Shown here: piece after piece, positions 18,696 through 29,035 of the stretch
Position numbering within the stretch: position 1 is the first letter of the stretch
How the letters are laid out: every line of letters begins with the position of its first letter
Origin: Pseudomonas sp. NCCP-436
Lineage (GTDB): Bacteria > Pseudomonadota > Gammaproteobacteria > Pseudomonadales > Pseudomonadaceae
Direction: 5' to 3'
DNA: 64,000 nucleotides
Assembly: GCF_019656335.1 (NCBI RefSeq)
Contig: NZ_BPLZ01000002.1
Location: 62,001-126,000 of the forward strand
Notes under the pieces: generated by a model
Told to the model about the DNA's origin: nothing
The model's database searches: none
The model's input: the letters and a program-made list of their open reading frames with translations, nothing else
Translations under genes and position numbers: made by a program

Positions 18696-20422
18696 CAGGG
18701 CCTCTCGGAACCGGTCAGGCGCAACAGAGTGTCACGCAGGATGGGGCTGTCAGGTGTCTCGCTCAGAGCGCTGCGCCAGATGCTGCGGGCTTCACGCTGT
18801 CGTCCCTGGGCCCACAGTACCTCGCCGAGGTGGGCGGCGATTTCGTGATCCGGATAGAGAGACAGGGCCTGGCGCAGCAGGCGTTCGGCTTTGTCGAGGT
18901 TGCCCAGGCGATAGTTGATCCAGCCGAGACTGTCTAGGATCGCCGGATCTTCCGGGCTGAGAGCGTAGGCCTTTTCGATTAGTTCGAGGGCCTCGGCGTG
19001 GCGTGGGGTGCGATCCGCCAGGGTGTAGCCGAGGGCGTTGAGTGCCATGGCGTGCTCCGGCTCACGTCCGATGATGTAACGCAGGTCGCTCTCCAGCTGC
19101 TCCAGATCGTCGCGCTTTTCGGCCAGCATGGCGCGGGTGTAGAGCAGGTTGAGGTCGTCCGGGTACTGTTCCAGCCCTTGGGCTACGGTCTGCCAGGCGG
19201 CGTCCACCCGGCCGCTGTTACTCAGGCCTTCGGCCTCAATCAGGTAGAGCTGGATGGCGTAGTCCGGCTGGTTGTCGCGGGCCTGAGCGAGCAGGGCGCT
19301 GGCTTCTTCGCTGCGGTCCTGGTCAAACAGCAATTGTGCACGGCGTTGCTGCGCCGGCAGGTATTCGTTGCTCGGTCCGACCCGGGCATATTCCTGCAGG
19401 GCGCTGTCGGTCTCTCCCTGCTCCTCGTAGGCGCGGCCCAGATTGTAGTGAGCGGCATCGACATGGCTGCGCCGTTCTACCAGCTCCTCCAGATAAACGA
19501 TGGCTTCCTGCCAGGCTTCGGCTTCCAGGCACACCAGAGCCAGGGAGAAGCGCAGGTCGTCGTCATTGGGGTTCTCGTAGACCAGCTTGGAGAACTCGCC
19601 TTTGGCCTCGTCGAGACGATCCTGTTCGACCAGCTGGCGCGCATAGGTCAGGCGCAGTCGCTTGTCGTCCGGATGCAGCCGGACACCTTTTTGCAGCAGT
19701 GGCAGGGCCTCGTTACCTCGACCGAGGCTGTGCAGCAGTCGGGCACGCAGCAGGATCGGTGAGACTTCGGTCTGGCTGGATGGTTGATCCTCAAGCAGCT
19801 TCAGTGCCTCTTCGGTGCGACCGTCCTGTTGCAGCAGGATCGCCTTGCCGAACAGAAGCTGACTGTTATCCGGATATTTGGACAGCAGGCGGTCGAAGCC
19901 TTGCAACAGGCCGGTGCGGGTATCCGGGTCGGTTTCCGCTGCCGAAAGGGCGAGGAAGTCGAAGTGGGTGTTGCCCTGGCGCTGCAGCACGGTCTCCATG
20001 TAACGCATGGATTCGTCGTAGCGGCCAGCACGGGCCAGTTGCACGGCAGCTGCACGTTGCGCGTCTATCACCGTCGGTGCGGTATCGGCCCAAATCAGCG
20101 CCGTTTCCAGGGCGGCCTGTTCGGCGCCGAGGTATTCGGCAATGCGGAAGGCCCGCTCGGCAACGCCCGGGTCACGGGTTGCCTGCGCCTGGGTCACGTA
20201 GTTGTCAAGGGCAATGTCGAAGCGGTTGCGCTGCCCGGCCAGTTCGGCAGTCAGCAGGTCGAACAGGGTTTCCTGGCTGAACGAGCCGTAGCTGGTCGGC
20301 TCTGTGGTGGAGCTTTGCTGGGCTTCCTGTACAGGGGGAGTGCCATCCTGATCGACGGGGGCGAAAGTTTGGCAACCGCCGAGGAGGGCGAGTGCGCTGA
20401 GCAACGCAAGGGTTCTGTTCAT
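18695..20422 (-). CDS. Tetratricopeptide-repeat lipoprotein
   Basis: 575 residues. A lipoprotein signal (LLGGC, Cys17), then about a dozen TPR-type helical pairs (for example [22 protein letters not shown] and [22 protein letters not shown]). It is the protein conserved upstream of lolB in Pseudomonas. A role in envelope assembly is plausible from the context but not shown. The ATG at 20422 is chosen because it starts the signal peptide. Divergent from hemA across a 209-bp promoter region. Confidence 0.9.
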   Translation of the reverse strand: MNRTLALLSALALLGGCQTFAPVDQDGTPPVQEAQQSSTTEPTSYGSFSQETLFDLLTAELAGQRNRFDIALDNYVTQAQATRDPGVAERAFRIAEYLGAEQAALETALIWADTAPTVIDAQRAAAVQLARAGRYDESMRYMETVLQRQGNTHFDFLALSAAETDPDTRTGLLQGFDRLLSKYPDNSQLLFGKAILLQQDGRTEEALKLLEDQPSSQTEVSPILLRARLLHSLGRGNEALPLLQKGVRLHPDDKRLRLTYARQLVEQDRLDEAKGEFSKLVYENPNDDDLRFSLALVCLEAEAWQEAIVYLEELVERRSHVDAAHYNLGRAYEEQGETDSALQEYARVGPSNEYLPAQQRRAQLLFDQDRSEEASALLAQARDNQPDYAIQLYLIEAEGLSNSGRVDAAWQTVAQGLEQYPDDLNLLYTRAMLAEKRDDLEQLESDLRYIIGREPEHAMALNALGYTLADRTPRHAEALELIEKAYALSPEDPAILDSLGWINYRLGNLDKAERLLRQALSLYPDHEIAAHLGEVLWAQGRQREARSIWRSALSETPDSPILRDTLLRLTGSERP

Positions 20423-20631
20423 AGTGTCTAGTCGTGCGTGATTTCGGGGCTGCTGCGCTATCGCCGCAAGCCCTGCAGCCGTCGCGGCATCATGACACAA
20501 GCCTTGGGGCAAGCCCACTGGGCCGGCGATGAAGCCGGCTGTCTATTGGGACAATCGGTCGCGGGAGTTGTTCTCTCCGGAGCGAAGTAGGACAATTGCC
20601 GGCTTCCGTATTGCCTCCTCAGCGACTCTGC

Positions 20632-21912
20632 ATGGCCTTTATCGCCCTTGGGATCAACCACAAGACCGCCTCGGTAGAGGTGCGTGAGCGCGTTGCTTTC
20701 ACACCCGAGCAACTGGTCGATGCGTTGCGCCAGCTATGCCGGCTTACGCCCAGTCGCGAGGCTGCCATTCTTTCCACCTGCAATCGCAGCGAGCTGTACC
20801 TGGAGCAGGAGCAGCTAAGCAGTGAGGAAGTTTTGCAATGGCTGGCCGATTATCACCGCCTGAGTCTCGATGAGCTGCGTGCCTGCGCCTATGTGCACAG
20901 CGAGCAGGACGCGGTGCGTCACATGATGCGCGTAGCCTGCGGGCTGGACTCAATGGTGCTGGGCGAGCCGCAGATTCTCGGTCAGCTCAAGTCGGCCTAT
21001 GCCGTGGCGCGCGAGGCCGGCACTGTCGGTCCTCTGCTTGGGCGTCTGTTCCAGGCGACCTTCAGTACGGCCAAGACTGTGCGCACCGACACGGCCATTG
21101 GCGAGAACCCGGTTTCCGTGGCCTTTTCCGCGGTCAGTCTGGCCAAGCAGATTTTCGCTGACCTGCACCGCAGCCAGGCGCTGCTGATCGGCGCCGGTGA
21201 GACCATCAGCCTGGTGGCGCGTCACCTGCATGACCAGGGCGTCAAGCGCATAGTCGTCGCCAACCGAACCCTGGAGCGTGCCAGCCAGTTGGCCGAGGAA
21301 TTCGGCGCGCATGCCGTGCTGCTGTCGGACATTCCGGATGAGCTGGTCAACAGCGATATCGTTATCAGCTCCACGGCCAGCCAGTTGCCAATTCTCGGCA
21401 AGGGTGCAGTGGAGCGGGCGCTGAAGAAGCGCAAGCACAAGCCGATCTTCATGGTCGATATTGCCGTGCCGCGTGATATCGAGCCGCAGGTGGGCGATCT
21501 GGATGACGTCTACCTCTATACGGTCGATGATTTGCATGAGGTCATCGAGGAAAACCTCAAGAGTCGTCAGGGCGCGGCGCAGGCCGCCGAGGAGCTGGTA
21601 GCCGCCGGCACCGAGGAGTTCATGCAGCGCCTGCGCGAGCTGGCGGCGGTGGACGTGCTCAAGGCCTACCGGCAGCAGGCCGAGCGCCTGCGTGACGAGG
21701 AACTGGCCAAGGCCCGGCGGCTGCTGGCCAATGGCGGCAATCCCGACGAGGTACTGGCGCAGCTGGCCCGAGGCCTGACTAACAAGCTGCTGCACGCGCC
21801 CAGCGTGCGCATGAAGAAACTTACCGCCGACGGGCGCCTCGATGCGCTCAGCTTGGCTCAGGAACTGTTCGCCCTCGACGAGGGCGTGTCGCCCAGCAAG
21901 GGGCCCCGATGA
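20632..21912 (+). CDS. hemA: Glutamyl-tRNA reductase
   Basis: 426 residues. First step of C5 heme synthesis: reduces Glu-tRNA to glutamate-1-semialdehyde with NADPH. Catalytic Cys50 in [16 protein letters not shown]-binding [16 protein letters not shown], and a C-terminal dimerisation helix. First gene of an overlapping run hemA-prfA and then prmC-moeB-murI. Stop and prfA start overlap (ATGA). Confidence 0.97.
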   Translation: MAFIALGINHKTASVEVRERVAFTPEQLVDALRQLCRLTPSREAAILSTCNRSELYLEQEQLSSEEVLQWLADYHRLSLDELRACAYVHSEQDAVRHMMRVACGLDSMVLGEPQILGQLKSAYAVAREAGTVGPLLGRLFQATFSTAKTVRTDTAIGENPVSVAFSAVSLAKQIFADLHRSQALLIGAGETISLVARHLHDQGVKRIVVANRTLERASQLAEEFGAHAVLLSDIPDELVNSDIVISSTASQLPILGKGAVERALKKRKHKPIFMVDIAVPRDIEPQVGDLDDVYLYTVDDLHEVIEENLKSRQGAAQAAEELVAAGTEEFMQRLRELAAVDVLKAYRQQAERLRDEELAKARRLLANGGNPDEVLAQLARGLTNKLLHAPSVRMKKLTADGRLDALSLAQELFALDEGVSPSKGPR

Positions 21913-22991
21913 AAGCTTCACTGCTGAAAAAACTGGACAACCTCAGCGACCGCTTCGAGGAGCTGACGGCGCTGCTCGGCGATGCCGAGGTGATCTCCCG
22001 GCAAAGCGAGTTTCGTGCCTATTCCAAGGAGTACGCTGAAATCGAGCCGGTGATCGCAACCTTCCGTGAGTTGCGCAAGGTGCAGGACGATCTCGAAGGC
22101 GCTCAGGCGCTACTCAAGGACAGCGATCCGGATCTGCGCGCCATGGCCGAGGAAGAGGTCGAGCAGGCCCGCACTGCACTGGTCGACCTGGAAGACCGTC
22201 TGCAGCGCATGCTGCTGCCGAAGGATCCCAACGATAGCCGCAACGTCTATCTGGAAGTACGCGCCGGTACTGGTGGTGATGAGGCGGCGATCTTCTCCGG
22301 TGATCTGTTCCGTATGTACTCGCGTTATGCCGAGAAGCAGGGCTGGCGAGTCGAGATTCTATCGGCCAGTGAAGGCGAGCATGGCGGTTACAAGGAGGTG
22401 ATTGCCCGGGTGGAGGGTGACAACGTCTATGCCAAGCTCAAGTTCGAGTCCGGCGCCCATCGTGTTCAGCGTGTACCGGAAACCGAGTCGCAAGGACGTA
22501 TCCATACTTCCGCCTGTACCGTGGCAGTGCTGCCGGAACCGGACGAGCAGGCCGCCATCGAGATCAATCCGGCGGATCTGCGCATCGACACCTTCCGCAG
22601 CTCTGGTGCCGGTGGGCAGCACGTCAATACCACCGACTCGGCGATCCGTATTACCCACATTCCCACCGGCACCGTGGTCGAGTGCCAGGAAGAACGTTCG
22701 CAGCACAAGAACCGCGCCAAGGCCATGGCCTGGCTTGCGGCCCGCCTGCAGGATCAGCAGGAGGCCGCCGCGCACCGGGAGATGTCCGAGACGCGCAGAC
22801 TGCTGGTGGGGTCGGGGGATCGCTCAGAGCGCATTCGTACCTACAATTTCCCGCAGGGGCGCGTGACCGACCACCGCATCAACCTGACCCTGTACTCGTT
22901 GAATGAGGTGATGGCTGGCGGGATCGACGCTGTGATCGAGCCGCTGCTGGCCGAATACCAGGCTGACCAGTTGGCGGCACTGGGCGACTGA
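21909..22991 (+). CDS. prfA: Peptide chain release factor 1
   Basis: 360 residues. Reads UAA and UAG. The P-x-T recognition tripeptide is PET at 190-192; the peptidyl-hydrolysis GGQ is at 235-237 in [10 protein letters not shown]. Overlaps hemA by 4 bp. The next gene, prmC, encodes the methylase of this GGQ glutamine. Confidence 0.97.
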   Translation: MKASLLKKLDNLSDRFEELTALLGDAEVISRQSEFRAYSKEYAEIEPVIATFRELRKVQDDLEGAQALLKDSDPDLRAMAEEEVEQARTALVDLEDRLQRMLLPKDPNDSRNVYLEVRAGTGGDEAAIFSGDLFRMYSRYAEKQGWRVEILSASEGEHGGYKEVIARVEGDNVYAKLKFESGAHRVQRVPETESQGRIHTSACTVAVLPEPDEQAAIEINPADLRIDTFRSSGAGGQHVNTTDSAIRITHIPTGTVVECQEERSQHKNRAKAMAWLAARLQDQQEAAAHREMSETRRLLVGSGDRSERIRTYNFPQGRVTDHRINLTLYSLNEVMAGGIDAVIEPLLAEYQADQLAALGD

Positions 22992-23098
22992 TGGCCGGCG
23001 TCTGCCTTGCTGGGCAGGCTCTGTAGTGCTCCGCCGGGATGTTTCACCGAGCTTGCGTTCGCCGCAGCGCTGCTGCCTGACCACCCTTTGAGAACACC

Positions 23099-23932
23099 AT
23101 GGCTACCATCGAATCTCTGCTCGCCAGTGCCGACCTGCCCGACTCGCCCACCCCGCGCCTGGACGTCGAGCTGCTGCTGGCTGACGCTCTGGGCAAGCCG
23201 CGCAGTTACCTGCGTACCTGGCCGGAGCGTGAGCCGGACGCTACGCAGTTGGCTGTCTTCCAGGCGAGTCTGGCACGTCGCCGTGCCGGTGAGCCGGTGG
23301 CCTATATCCTCGGTCACCAGGGGTTCTGGAACCTGGAGCTGGAAGTGGCGCCGCATACCCTGATCCCCAGGCCGGACACCGAGCTGCTGGTGGAAACCGC
23401 CCTGGCGCTGTTGCCGGCCACGCCCCGTGCGCTGCTGGATCTGGGAACCGGTACCGGGGCGATCGCTCTGGCACTGGCCAGTGAAAGGCCTGCCTGGCTG
23501 CTTACCGGGGTGGATCGGATCGAACAGGCCGTGCTGCTGGCCGAGCGCAATCGCCAGCGTCTTGGCCTGGACAATGTCCTTTTCAGCCTGAGCCACTGGT
23601 TTTCGGCACTGGAAGGGCGGCGTTATGACGCGATATTGAGCAATCCGCCCTATATCCGTGCCGACGACTGCCACCTGACGCAAGGTGATGTGCGTTTCGA
23701 ACCCGGTAGTGCACTGGTGGCGGGTGAGGACGGGCTCGACGACCTGCGGGCAATCATCAGCGAGGCGCCAGCGCATCTTGAAGCGGGCGGCTGGCTGTTG
23801 CTGGAGCATGGTTTCGATCAGGCCGAGACGGTACGTACGCTACTGGCGGCCCGGGGCTTTGCCGAAGTACACAGCCGGCGTGACCTGGCCGGTCATGAGC
23901 GCATCAGTCTGGGACGTTACGACCATGAGTGA
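23099..23932 (+). CDS. prmC: Release-factor glutamine methyltransferase
   Basis: 277 residues. Methylates the GGQ glutamine of RF1/RF2 with SAM. N-terminal helical domain; SAM motif DLGTGTGAIAL at 114-124; catalytic NPPY at 182-185. 107 bp after prfA, overlapping the moeB-like gene by 8 bp. Confidence 0.96.
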   Translation: MATIESLLASADLPDSPTPRLDVELLLADALGKPRSYLRTWPEREPDATQLAVFQASLARRRAGEPVAYILGHQGFWNLELEVAPHTLIPRPDTELLVETALALLPATPRALLDLGTGTGAIALALASERPAWLLTGVDRIEQAVLLAERNRQRLGLDNVLFSLSHWFSALEGRRYDAILSNPPYIRADDCHLTQGDVRFEPGSALVAGEDGLDDLRAIISEAPAHLEAGGWLLLEHGFDQAETVRTLLAARGFAEVHSRRDLAGHERISLGRYDHE

Positions 23933-24689
23933 AGACATGCTTAACGACGAGGAATTGCTGCGCTACAGCCGGCAGATTCTGCTGAAACAGATCGATATCG
24001 ATGGGCAAATGCGCCTGCGCCAGGGGCGCGTACTGATTGTCGGCATGGGCGGACTGGGCTCGCCTGTGGCGCTGTACCTGGCTGCGGCCGGGGTCGGCGA
24101 GTTGCATCTGGCGGATTTCGATACGGTCGATCTGACCAACCTGCAGCGACAGATCCTGCATGACACGACCAGCGTTGGCCAGGCCAAGGTGGATTCGGCC
24201 ATGGCTCGGCTGACCGCGCTCAACCCTCACGTCCGTCTGTTTGCGCATCGCCAGGCGCTGGATGCCGACTCACTGGCGGCCGCTGTGCAGGCGGTGGATC
24301 TGGTGATCGACTGCTGCGACAACTTCACCACTCGCGAGGCGGTAAACCGCGCCTGTGTCGAGGCCGGCCTGCCGCTGGTGTCCGGAGCGGCGATCCGTCT
24401 GGAGGGCCAGCTCTCGGTGTTCGATTCGCGCAAGGCGGACAGCCCCTGTTACCACTGCCTGTATGGCCATGGCAGTGAAGCGGAGCTGACCTGCAGCGAG
24501 GCCGGTGTCGCCGGGCCGCTGGTCGGGCTGGTGGGCAGTCTGCAGGCTCTGGAGGCAATGAAACTGCTGGCCGGTTTTGGCGAGCCCATGGTGGGCCGCC
24601 TGCTGCTGATCGATGCGCTGGGTTCACGGTTTCGCGAACTGCGAGTGCGGCGTGACCCGGACTGTGCCGTGTGTGGCGATGCCCAGTAA
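23925..24689 (+). CDS. moeB: HesA/MoeB/ThiF family adenylyltransferase
   Basis: 254 residues. E1-like enzyme that adenylates the C-terminus of a sulfur-carrier protein (MoaD or ThiS). ATP-binding [19 protein letters not shown] at ~37-55, RxxRQ-type ILLKQID and NLQRQILH, adenylate-contacting DCCDNFTTR, and two CxxC zinc pairs (CYHC and CAVC). The ATG at 23925 lies inside the prmC end. Called MoeB by length and context; ThiF is the alternative. Confidence 0.88.
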   Translation: MSEDMLNDEELLRYSRQILLKQIDIDGQMRLRQGRVLIVGMGGLGSPVALYLAAAGVGELHLADFDTVDLTNLQRQILHDTTSVGQAKVDSAMARLTALNPHVRLFAHRQALDADSLAAAVQAVDLVIDCCDNFTTREAVNRACVEAGLPLVSGAAIRLEGQLSVFDSRKADSPCYHCLYGHGSEAELTCSEAGVAGPLVGLVGSLQALEAMKLLAGFGEPMVGRLLLIDALGSRFRELRVRRDPDCAVCGDAQ

Positions 24690-25467
24690 CGCGCCGGTCG
24701 GGGTCTTCGACTCGGGGGTCGGCGGGCTCTCCGTACTGCGTGAGATCCGCCAGCTGCTGCCGGCGGAGTCGCTGCTGTATGTTGCCGACAGTGGCCACGT
24801 GCCCTATGGCGAGAAAAGCGCCGAGTATATCCGCGCCCGTTGCCAACTGATTTCCGAGCACCTGTTGGAGCAGGGCGCCAAGGCTCTGGTGCTGGCGTGC
24901 AATACCGCGACTGCCGCTGCGGCTGCAGAGTTGCGCGAACGTTATCCGAGCCTGCCCATCGTCGGCATGGAGCCTGCGGTGAAGCCTGCCGCGGCAGCCA
25001 CGCGCAGTGGCGTGGTCGGCGTGCTGGCGACCACTGGTACGCTGAAGAGTGCCCGATTCGCCGCTCTGCTCGATCGCTTCGCCAGTGACGTGCGGGTGGT
25101 GACCCAGCCTTGTCCCGGGTTGGTGGAGTGCATCGAGGCGGGAGAGCTACAGGCACCAGCCACCCGCGCACTGCTGCTGCGCTATGTGGAACCGCTGCTG
25201 ACCGAGGGTTGCGACACGTTGATCCTGGGCTGCACTCACTATCCCTTTCTGCGGCCGTTGCTGGCGACACTGGTTCCCAGCTCGGTGCGCCTGATCGATA
25301 CTGGCGCTGCGGTTGCCCGTCAGCTGCAGCGGTTGCTGGAGCGCCATGGCCTGCTGGCCGCAGGGCCAGCACAGCCAACCCGCTACTGGAGCAGTGGTGA
25401 CGCCCGCCGTTTTGCCGACGTGCTGCCGTTGCTGCTGGGTGATTCGGCAAATGTTCTTTCGTTATAG
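24679..25467 (+). CDS. murI: Glutamate racemase
   Basis: 262 residues. Makes D-glutamate for peptidoglycan. Two catalytic cysteines in ACNTATAAA (Cys74) and GCTHYPF (Cys185), and the N-terminal [10 protein letters not shown] with Asp11. Overlaps the moeB end by 11 bp. Confidence 0.97.
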   Translation: MPSNAPVGVFDSGVGGLSVLREIRQLLPAESLLYVADSGHVPYGEKSAEYIRARCQLISEHLLEQGAKALVLACNTATAAAAAELRERYPSLPIVGMEPAVKPAAAATRSGVVGVLATTGTLKSARFAALLDRFASDVRVVTQPCPGLVECIEAGELQAPATRALLLRYVEPLLTEGCDTLILGCTHYPFLRPLLATLVPSSVRLIDTGAAVARQLQRLLERHGLLAAGPAQPTRYWSSGDARRFADVLPLLLGDSANVLSL

Positions 25468-25498
25468 TAGGCGGGCATGTTCAGTGTTCTGCAATGGC

Positions 25499-25504
25499 TA
25501 TAAT
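25499..25504 (+). promoter_or_regulatory. Probable -10 box of pagL
   Basis: A perfect TATAAT 44 bp before the pagL ATG, just past the murI stop. No strong -35 at 17 bp (the nearest is CATGTT), so this promoter may need an activator. AGAAGGAATA precedes the ATG at 25548. Confidence 0.5.
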
Positions 25505-25547
25505 CGCCCCGTGAGTCAATAAGACCTTTCCATAGAAGGAATAACTT

Positions 25548-26063
25548 ATGAAGAAGTTGTTTGCCTTGGTTACTGCCGCATCCGTGTCACTGGTTATGGC
25601 CGGAACTGTGCAGGCCGCAGATGTCAGCGTGGCAATCGGTCAGAGTGGCGACTCCACTATGGTCTATCGTCTGGGGGCGCAGTGGGATTGGAGCAGCAGT
25701 TGGTTGCAGAGTGACCTGGGGCGACTGACCGGCTACTGGGATCTGGGCTACACCTACTGGGACGGTGACAAAACAGCTAGTAACCACAGCCTGTCGTTTG
25801 CTCCGGTATTCGTTTACGAGTTCTCTGGTCAGACCGTCAAACCCTATATCGAGGCAGGCATTGGCGTGGCAGCATTTTCCAGCACCGAGCTGGAAGACAA
25901 CCGTCTGGGTTCGTCCTTCCAGTTTGAAGATCGTTTCGGTGTCGGCCTGCGCTTTGCCGGCCAGGAAATCGGTCTGCGTGCCATCCACTATTCCAACGCC
26001 GGCCTGAAGAAACCCAACGATGGTGTAGAGGCCTATACCGTGCATTACCGCATGAATTTCTAA
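25548..26063 (+). CDS. pagL: Lipid A 3-O-deacylase PagL
   Basis: 171-residue precursor with a cleavable signal (cut after VQA, residue 23), then a small beta-barrel ending in an aromatic residue (YRMNF) as outer-membrane proteins do. The active site is present: His147 and Ser149 in IHYSNAG and Glu161 in GVEAY, matching the His-Ser-Glu triad of P. aeruginosa PagL. It removes the 3-position acyl chain of lipid A in the outer membrane, lowering endotoxicity. It directly follows murI, as I recall for P. aeruginosa. Confidence 0.93.
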   Translation: MKKLFALVTAASVSLVMAGTVQAADVSVAIGQSGDSTMVYRLGAQWDWSSSWLQSDLGRLTGYWDLGYTYWDGDKTASNHSLSFAPVFVYEFSGQTVKPYIEAGIGVAAFSSTELEDNRLGSSFQFEDRFGVGLRFAGQEIGLRAIHYSNAGLKKPNDGVEAYTVHYRMNF

Positions 26064-26095
26064 ACAGCTCTCGACGAAGCAGTGGCAAGAACCGC

Positions 26096-26956
26096 TCAGA
26101 TCATCGGGTCCCAGCGCTGCGACCAGTCGGTGCCTTCGGCGATGATCTGGCGCAGCAGGTCGAACGACTGCTGCAGCACCGCCGAATCACGCTCGCGGGA
26201 ATACACCAGATAGGTCGGGTAGCTGAACTCGGGCGCACGGGGCACGCGCTTGAGCACCTTCTTGTCCAGGTAGCTCTGCACCACCCGCGTGCGGAAGTAG
26301 CCGGAGCCGCCATGTTCGAGGATGTACTGCAGGGCCAGCGGCCCGAGGTTGAAGGACACCGCTGCCTTGGCCTTGTCAGGTAGCGCGCTGTCGTGCTGCA
26401 GGCGAAACGCCTCGCCCCAGTCGATGTACACGTAGGGTTCCGGATTCTTCGCCCGCACCAGGATCAGCTTTTCCTCGAGCAACTGCTCCACCTGCATGCC
26501 CGGCCAGTAGTGCGGCTGATACACCAGGGCGGCATCCAGTACGCCCAGTTCCAGCTGGCGCAGCAGCTCCTGGCCAGCGGCGATGTGGGTGTGTACGGCG
26601 TACTGGTCGATATGGGTGCGGATACGGCTGACCCAGCGCAGCATCAGCGGGTTGCACAGGCTGACTTCGCCGCCGATGTGGATGACGTTGTGATAGCCCT
26701 CCGGCAGAGGCAGGTCGCGCTGCGCCGCCTCCCAGGTCTGCAGTATCTGGTTGGCGTAGGCGACGAAGGCTTCGCCGTCGGCCGTCAGCCTGGCCCCGGC
26801 ACGGTTGCGTACGAACAGCGTGCAGCCCAGGTGGGCTTCGAGTTTCTGGACGCGAGCGGTGACGGCCGTCTGGGTAACGTGCAGGCGTTCGGCGGCAGCA
26901 ATGAAACTGCCGCTGCGAACGATTTCCAGAAAGGTGCGGGTCAGATCGATGTCCAT
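26096..26956 (-). CDS. LysR-family transcriptional regulator
   Basis: 286 residues. N-terminal winged HTH (LTRTFLEIVRSGSFIAAAER, then VTARVQKLEAHLG) and a periplasmic-binding-like effector domain that is somewhat short. Convergent with pagL, and 74 bp from the HPP/CBS gene, which is on the same strand upstream. Ligand and target unknown. Confidence 0.9.
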   Translation of the reverse strand: MDIDLTRTFLEIVRSGSFIAAAERLHVTQTAVTARVQKLEAHLGCTLFVRNRAGARLTADGEAFVAYANQILQTWEAAQRDLPLPEGYHNVIHIGGEVSLCNPLMLRWVSRIRTHIDQYAVHTHIAAGQELLRQLELGVLDAALVYQPHYWPGMQVEQLLEEKLILVRAKNPEPYVYIDWGEAFRLQHDSALPDKAKAAVSFNLGPLALQYILEHGGSGYFRTRVVQSYLDKKVLKRVPRAPEFSYPTYLVYSRERDSAVLQQSFDLLRQIIAEGTDWSQRWDPMI

Positions 26957-27030
26957 GTCGTGGCGGGCTCAGCAATCGGGCAGACAAGCAGTGTAAGGGT
27001 TGCTACCGCGGGCGTCATGAGTTCACGCAA

Positions 27031-28164
27031 TCACTCGAAGTGGGCCAGCAGCTCTCTTTGCAACGCCGCAATCACGTCCGTCTGGGTGATGACGCCCACC
27101 AGCTTCTCGTTCTCCAGTACCGGCAGGCAGTGCAGGCCACGGTCGGACAGCACGCCGATCAGCTCGACCACGTGCGTGTCGACGTCGGTGCAGCGTACCG
27201 GGCTGGTCATCAGATCGCCCAGGCGCGGACGGGGCCGCCGCCTGAACAGGCCGATGCGCTTTGGCAGACGGCGGTGCAGCGGGGAGATCAGGTCGCTGAG
27301 GCTGACGATGCCGACCAGTTTGCGGTTGTGATCGAGGATCGGCAGCGCCTTGAGATGGTGATGACGCAGCAGGTGCAGGCCCTGCTTGATGCTGGTGCCT
27401 GGTGTGGCGCAGATCAGGTCGCGTGACATGACCTGGCCGGCGCGGATGTCGCCCATGTGCCGGCGCAGCGCGTAGCGTTCGGTGCTTTTCACAATCATGG
27501 CGAGGTCTTCGCGCGTCACGTCGACAAAGGCGCCGAGTTCATCGAGCGCCTGATCGAGGTCGGTGTCGCGAATGCCCACGCGTTCGCCGGGCACCGGGTC
27601 GCGGGTGTGGTGAGTACCGGCCGGCGGTGTGGTCTGGCGCGGGTAGCGCATGCCGGTGAGGTTGTTGTAGATCAGCGCGCTGCCAAGCAGGCCCAGTGCC
27701 GCGGTCACCACCGTCAGGGCCGGGTACCAGACCGCTATGCCCGGCGCTGACGGCGCGAACACCATGCAGAAGGCGATGGCACCGCCCGGTGGATGCAGGC
27801 AACGCAGCGGACACATCAGCAAAAGACTCAGCGCTATCGCCAGAGCAGCGCCGGGCAGGCTGTGACCGATCAGCTGGCCGGCCAGTACGCCGACCAGCGT
27901 TGCACACAGATAGCTGCCAACAATCGACCAGGGCTGCGCCAGTGCGCCGGAAGAGACGGCGAACAGCAGTACCGCCGAGGCGGCCAGCGGGCCGGAGAAG
28001 TGCACGGCCAACTGCGGGCCGAACAGCTGGCTGCACAGCCAGGTGGTGAAGACGAAACCCAGGCTGGCGCCGAGTGCCGCGCGCAGCCATTCCCGAGGGC
28101 GCGTGTGCGGGGCGTCGGGGAGAAAGGCGATGCACCATTGGTGCAGGCGTGATGATGTGTTCAT
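27031..28164 (-). CDS. HPP family membrane protein with two CBS domains
   Basis: 377 residues. N-terminal HPP region of four to five membrane helices with the hallmark CLHPPGGAIAF, then a linker, then two CBS domains (VMSRDLICATPGTSIKQGLHLL; LMTSPVRCTDVDTHVVELIG). HPP proteins are proposed nitrite or anion transporters; CBS pairs bind adenosyl ligands and may gate them. The ATG at 28164 is used; it has only a weak ribosome site. Immediately downstream of a broken ccoN fragment on the same strand. Confidence 0.88.
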   Translation of the reverse strand: MNTSSRLHQWCIAFLPDAPHTRPREWLRAALGASLGFVFTTWLCSQLFGPQLAVHFSGPLAASAVLLFAVSSGALAQPWSIVGSYLCATLVGVLAGQLIGHSLPGAALAIALSLLLMCPLRCLHPPGGAIAFCMVFAPSAPGIAVWYPALTVVTAALGLLGSALIYNNLTGMRYPRQTTPPAGTHHTRDPVPGERVGIRDTDLDQALDELGAFVDVTREDLAMIVKSTERYALRRHMGDIRAGQVMSRDLICATPGTSIKQGLHLLRHHHLKALPILDHNRKLVGIVSLSDLISPLHRRLPKRIGLFRRRPRPRLGDLMTSPVRCTDVDTHVVELIGVLSDRGLHCLPVLENEKLVGVITQTDVIAALQRELLAHFE

Positions 28165-28258
28165 GGTATCCGGTAAAAAAAGAGGGCTCCTCACTGCTGA
28201 AAAGCCCGTAGGGTGCCGCAAGCGGCACGTCGGGACGCCCGTCCCTGGGCGAGGAACG

Positions 28259-28714
28259 TCAGGCGAGCAGGTGCTGTTCGGCCTTGTTGGCGCAGACTTC
28301 GACCGGCTGCGTTGTGATCTCGCAGGGGCGGCCGGTGGCTTGCTTCATGCGCGCCGCAGCTTTGGGACCCTGGGCAAATAACTGAAGATCATGGCCAGCA
28401 CCTCTGCCTGCCAGCCCCGGAACAGGAAGTGGGCCAGGTATCCGTACCCGGCAGGTACGCTGCAGCACGTAGATGGAGCTAGCGAACAGGGCGTCTCCGC
28501 CGAAGGCAAGGCACAGCAGATTGGTGTGAATGGGAGGGACACGTCCGAAGCTGAGCCATGGAATACCGAAGTTCAGTTCGGGCCAGCCCGATTGGGCTGC
28601 GATGAGCACTCCCATGCCCATTCCGAGGATGCCCCAGAACAGTGTGGTGAGGGTAAAGCGGCGAACGATCTCGTAGTTGTAGTAGTGGAGGGCAGTCGCA
28701 AGGGTAGCCATCAT
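28259..28714 (-). pseudogene. Truncated, frameshifted ccoN (cbb3 oxidase subunit I) fragment
   Basis: The first ~90 residues match the CcoN N-terminus: [70 protein letters not shown]. Near 28440 the frame slips: the next CcoN-like segment ([15 protein letters not shown]) continues in another frame, and the original frame runs on as unrelated sequence. Real CcoN is about 475 residues with 12 helices and six heme/CuB-ligand His; here only the first part is left, so no oxidase can be made. Confidence 0.75.
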
Positions 28715-29035
28715 GAATCCGTCTTGCTGAGAATTTCAGGCGTGTCTCTCCTGTCGCTCGAAACGGGCTGTCGTCCGGTTCGCGAGAGCACGGACAGGTT
28801 CGTGGGAGAGAGGGCGGAAAGTGTGCGGGATGAAAAAGAATTCGACTAATTAATAATAAATTCAGCTGTGCTCTGTTTTATTGATATCAAGGCTTGGGAG
28901 GCGGCCCCCGGCGCAGCGCGTCGGGGCCTACTGGCTGGAGTGGCCCGGTGTTGGGCTGAGACGCATGCTCCATGCCTGATCACCATGCATTTATAGAAAT
29001 GCACTTATTCAGCAACAAAATTCATGGATGAAATT
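28715..29035. other. AT-rich intergenic stretch, no gene seen
   Basis: Between the ccoN fragment and the YkgJ gene. It contains an AT-rich run (28851-28880), a GC hairpin (GGCCCC near 28903 pairing with GGGGCC at 28923-28928) and a small hairpin TGCATTT/AAATGCA (28986-29003). No coding frame is supported. The base composition differs from the flanks and fits a rearrangement scar. Confidence 0.5.

Noticed and set aside
25480-25492. GTTCAG/GTTCTG as a PhoP box of pagL
   Set aside because: The two half-sites are separated by one base; PhoP boxes need direct repeats with an 11-bp register.
28881-28890. TTGATATCAA as an ANR box for the ccoN fragment
   Set aside because: The half-sites are adjacent; ANR/FNR needs a 4-bp spacer.
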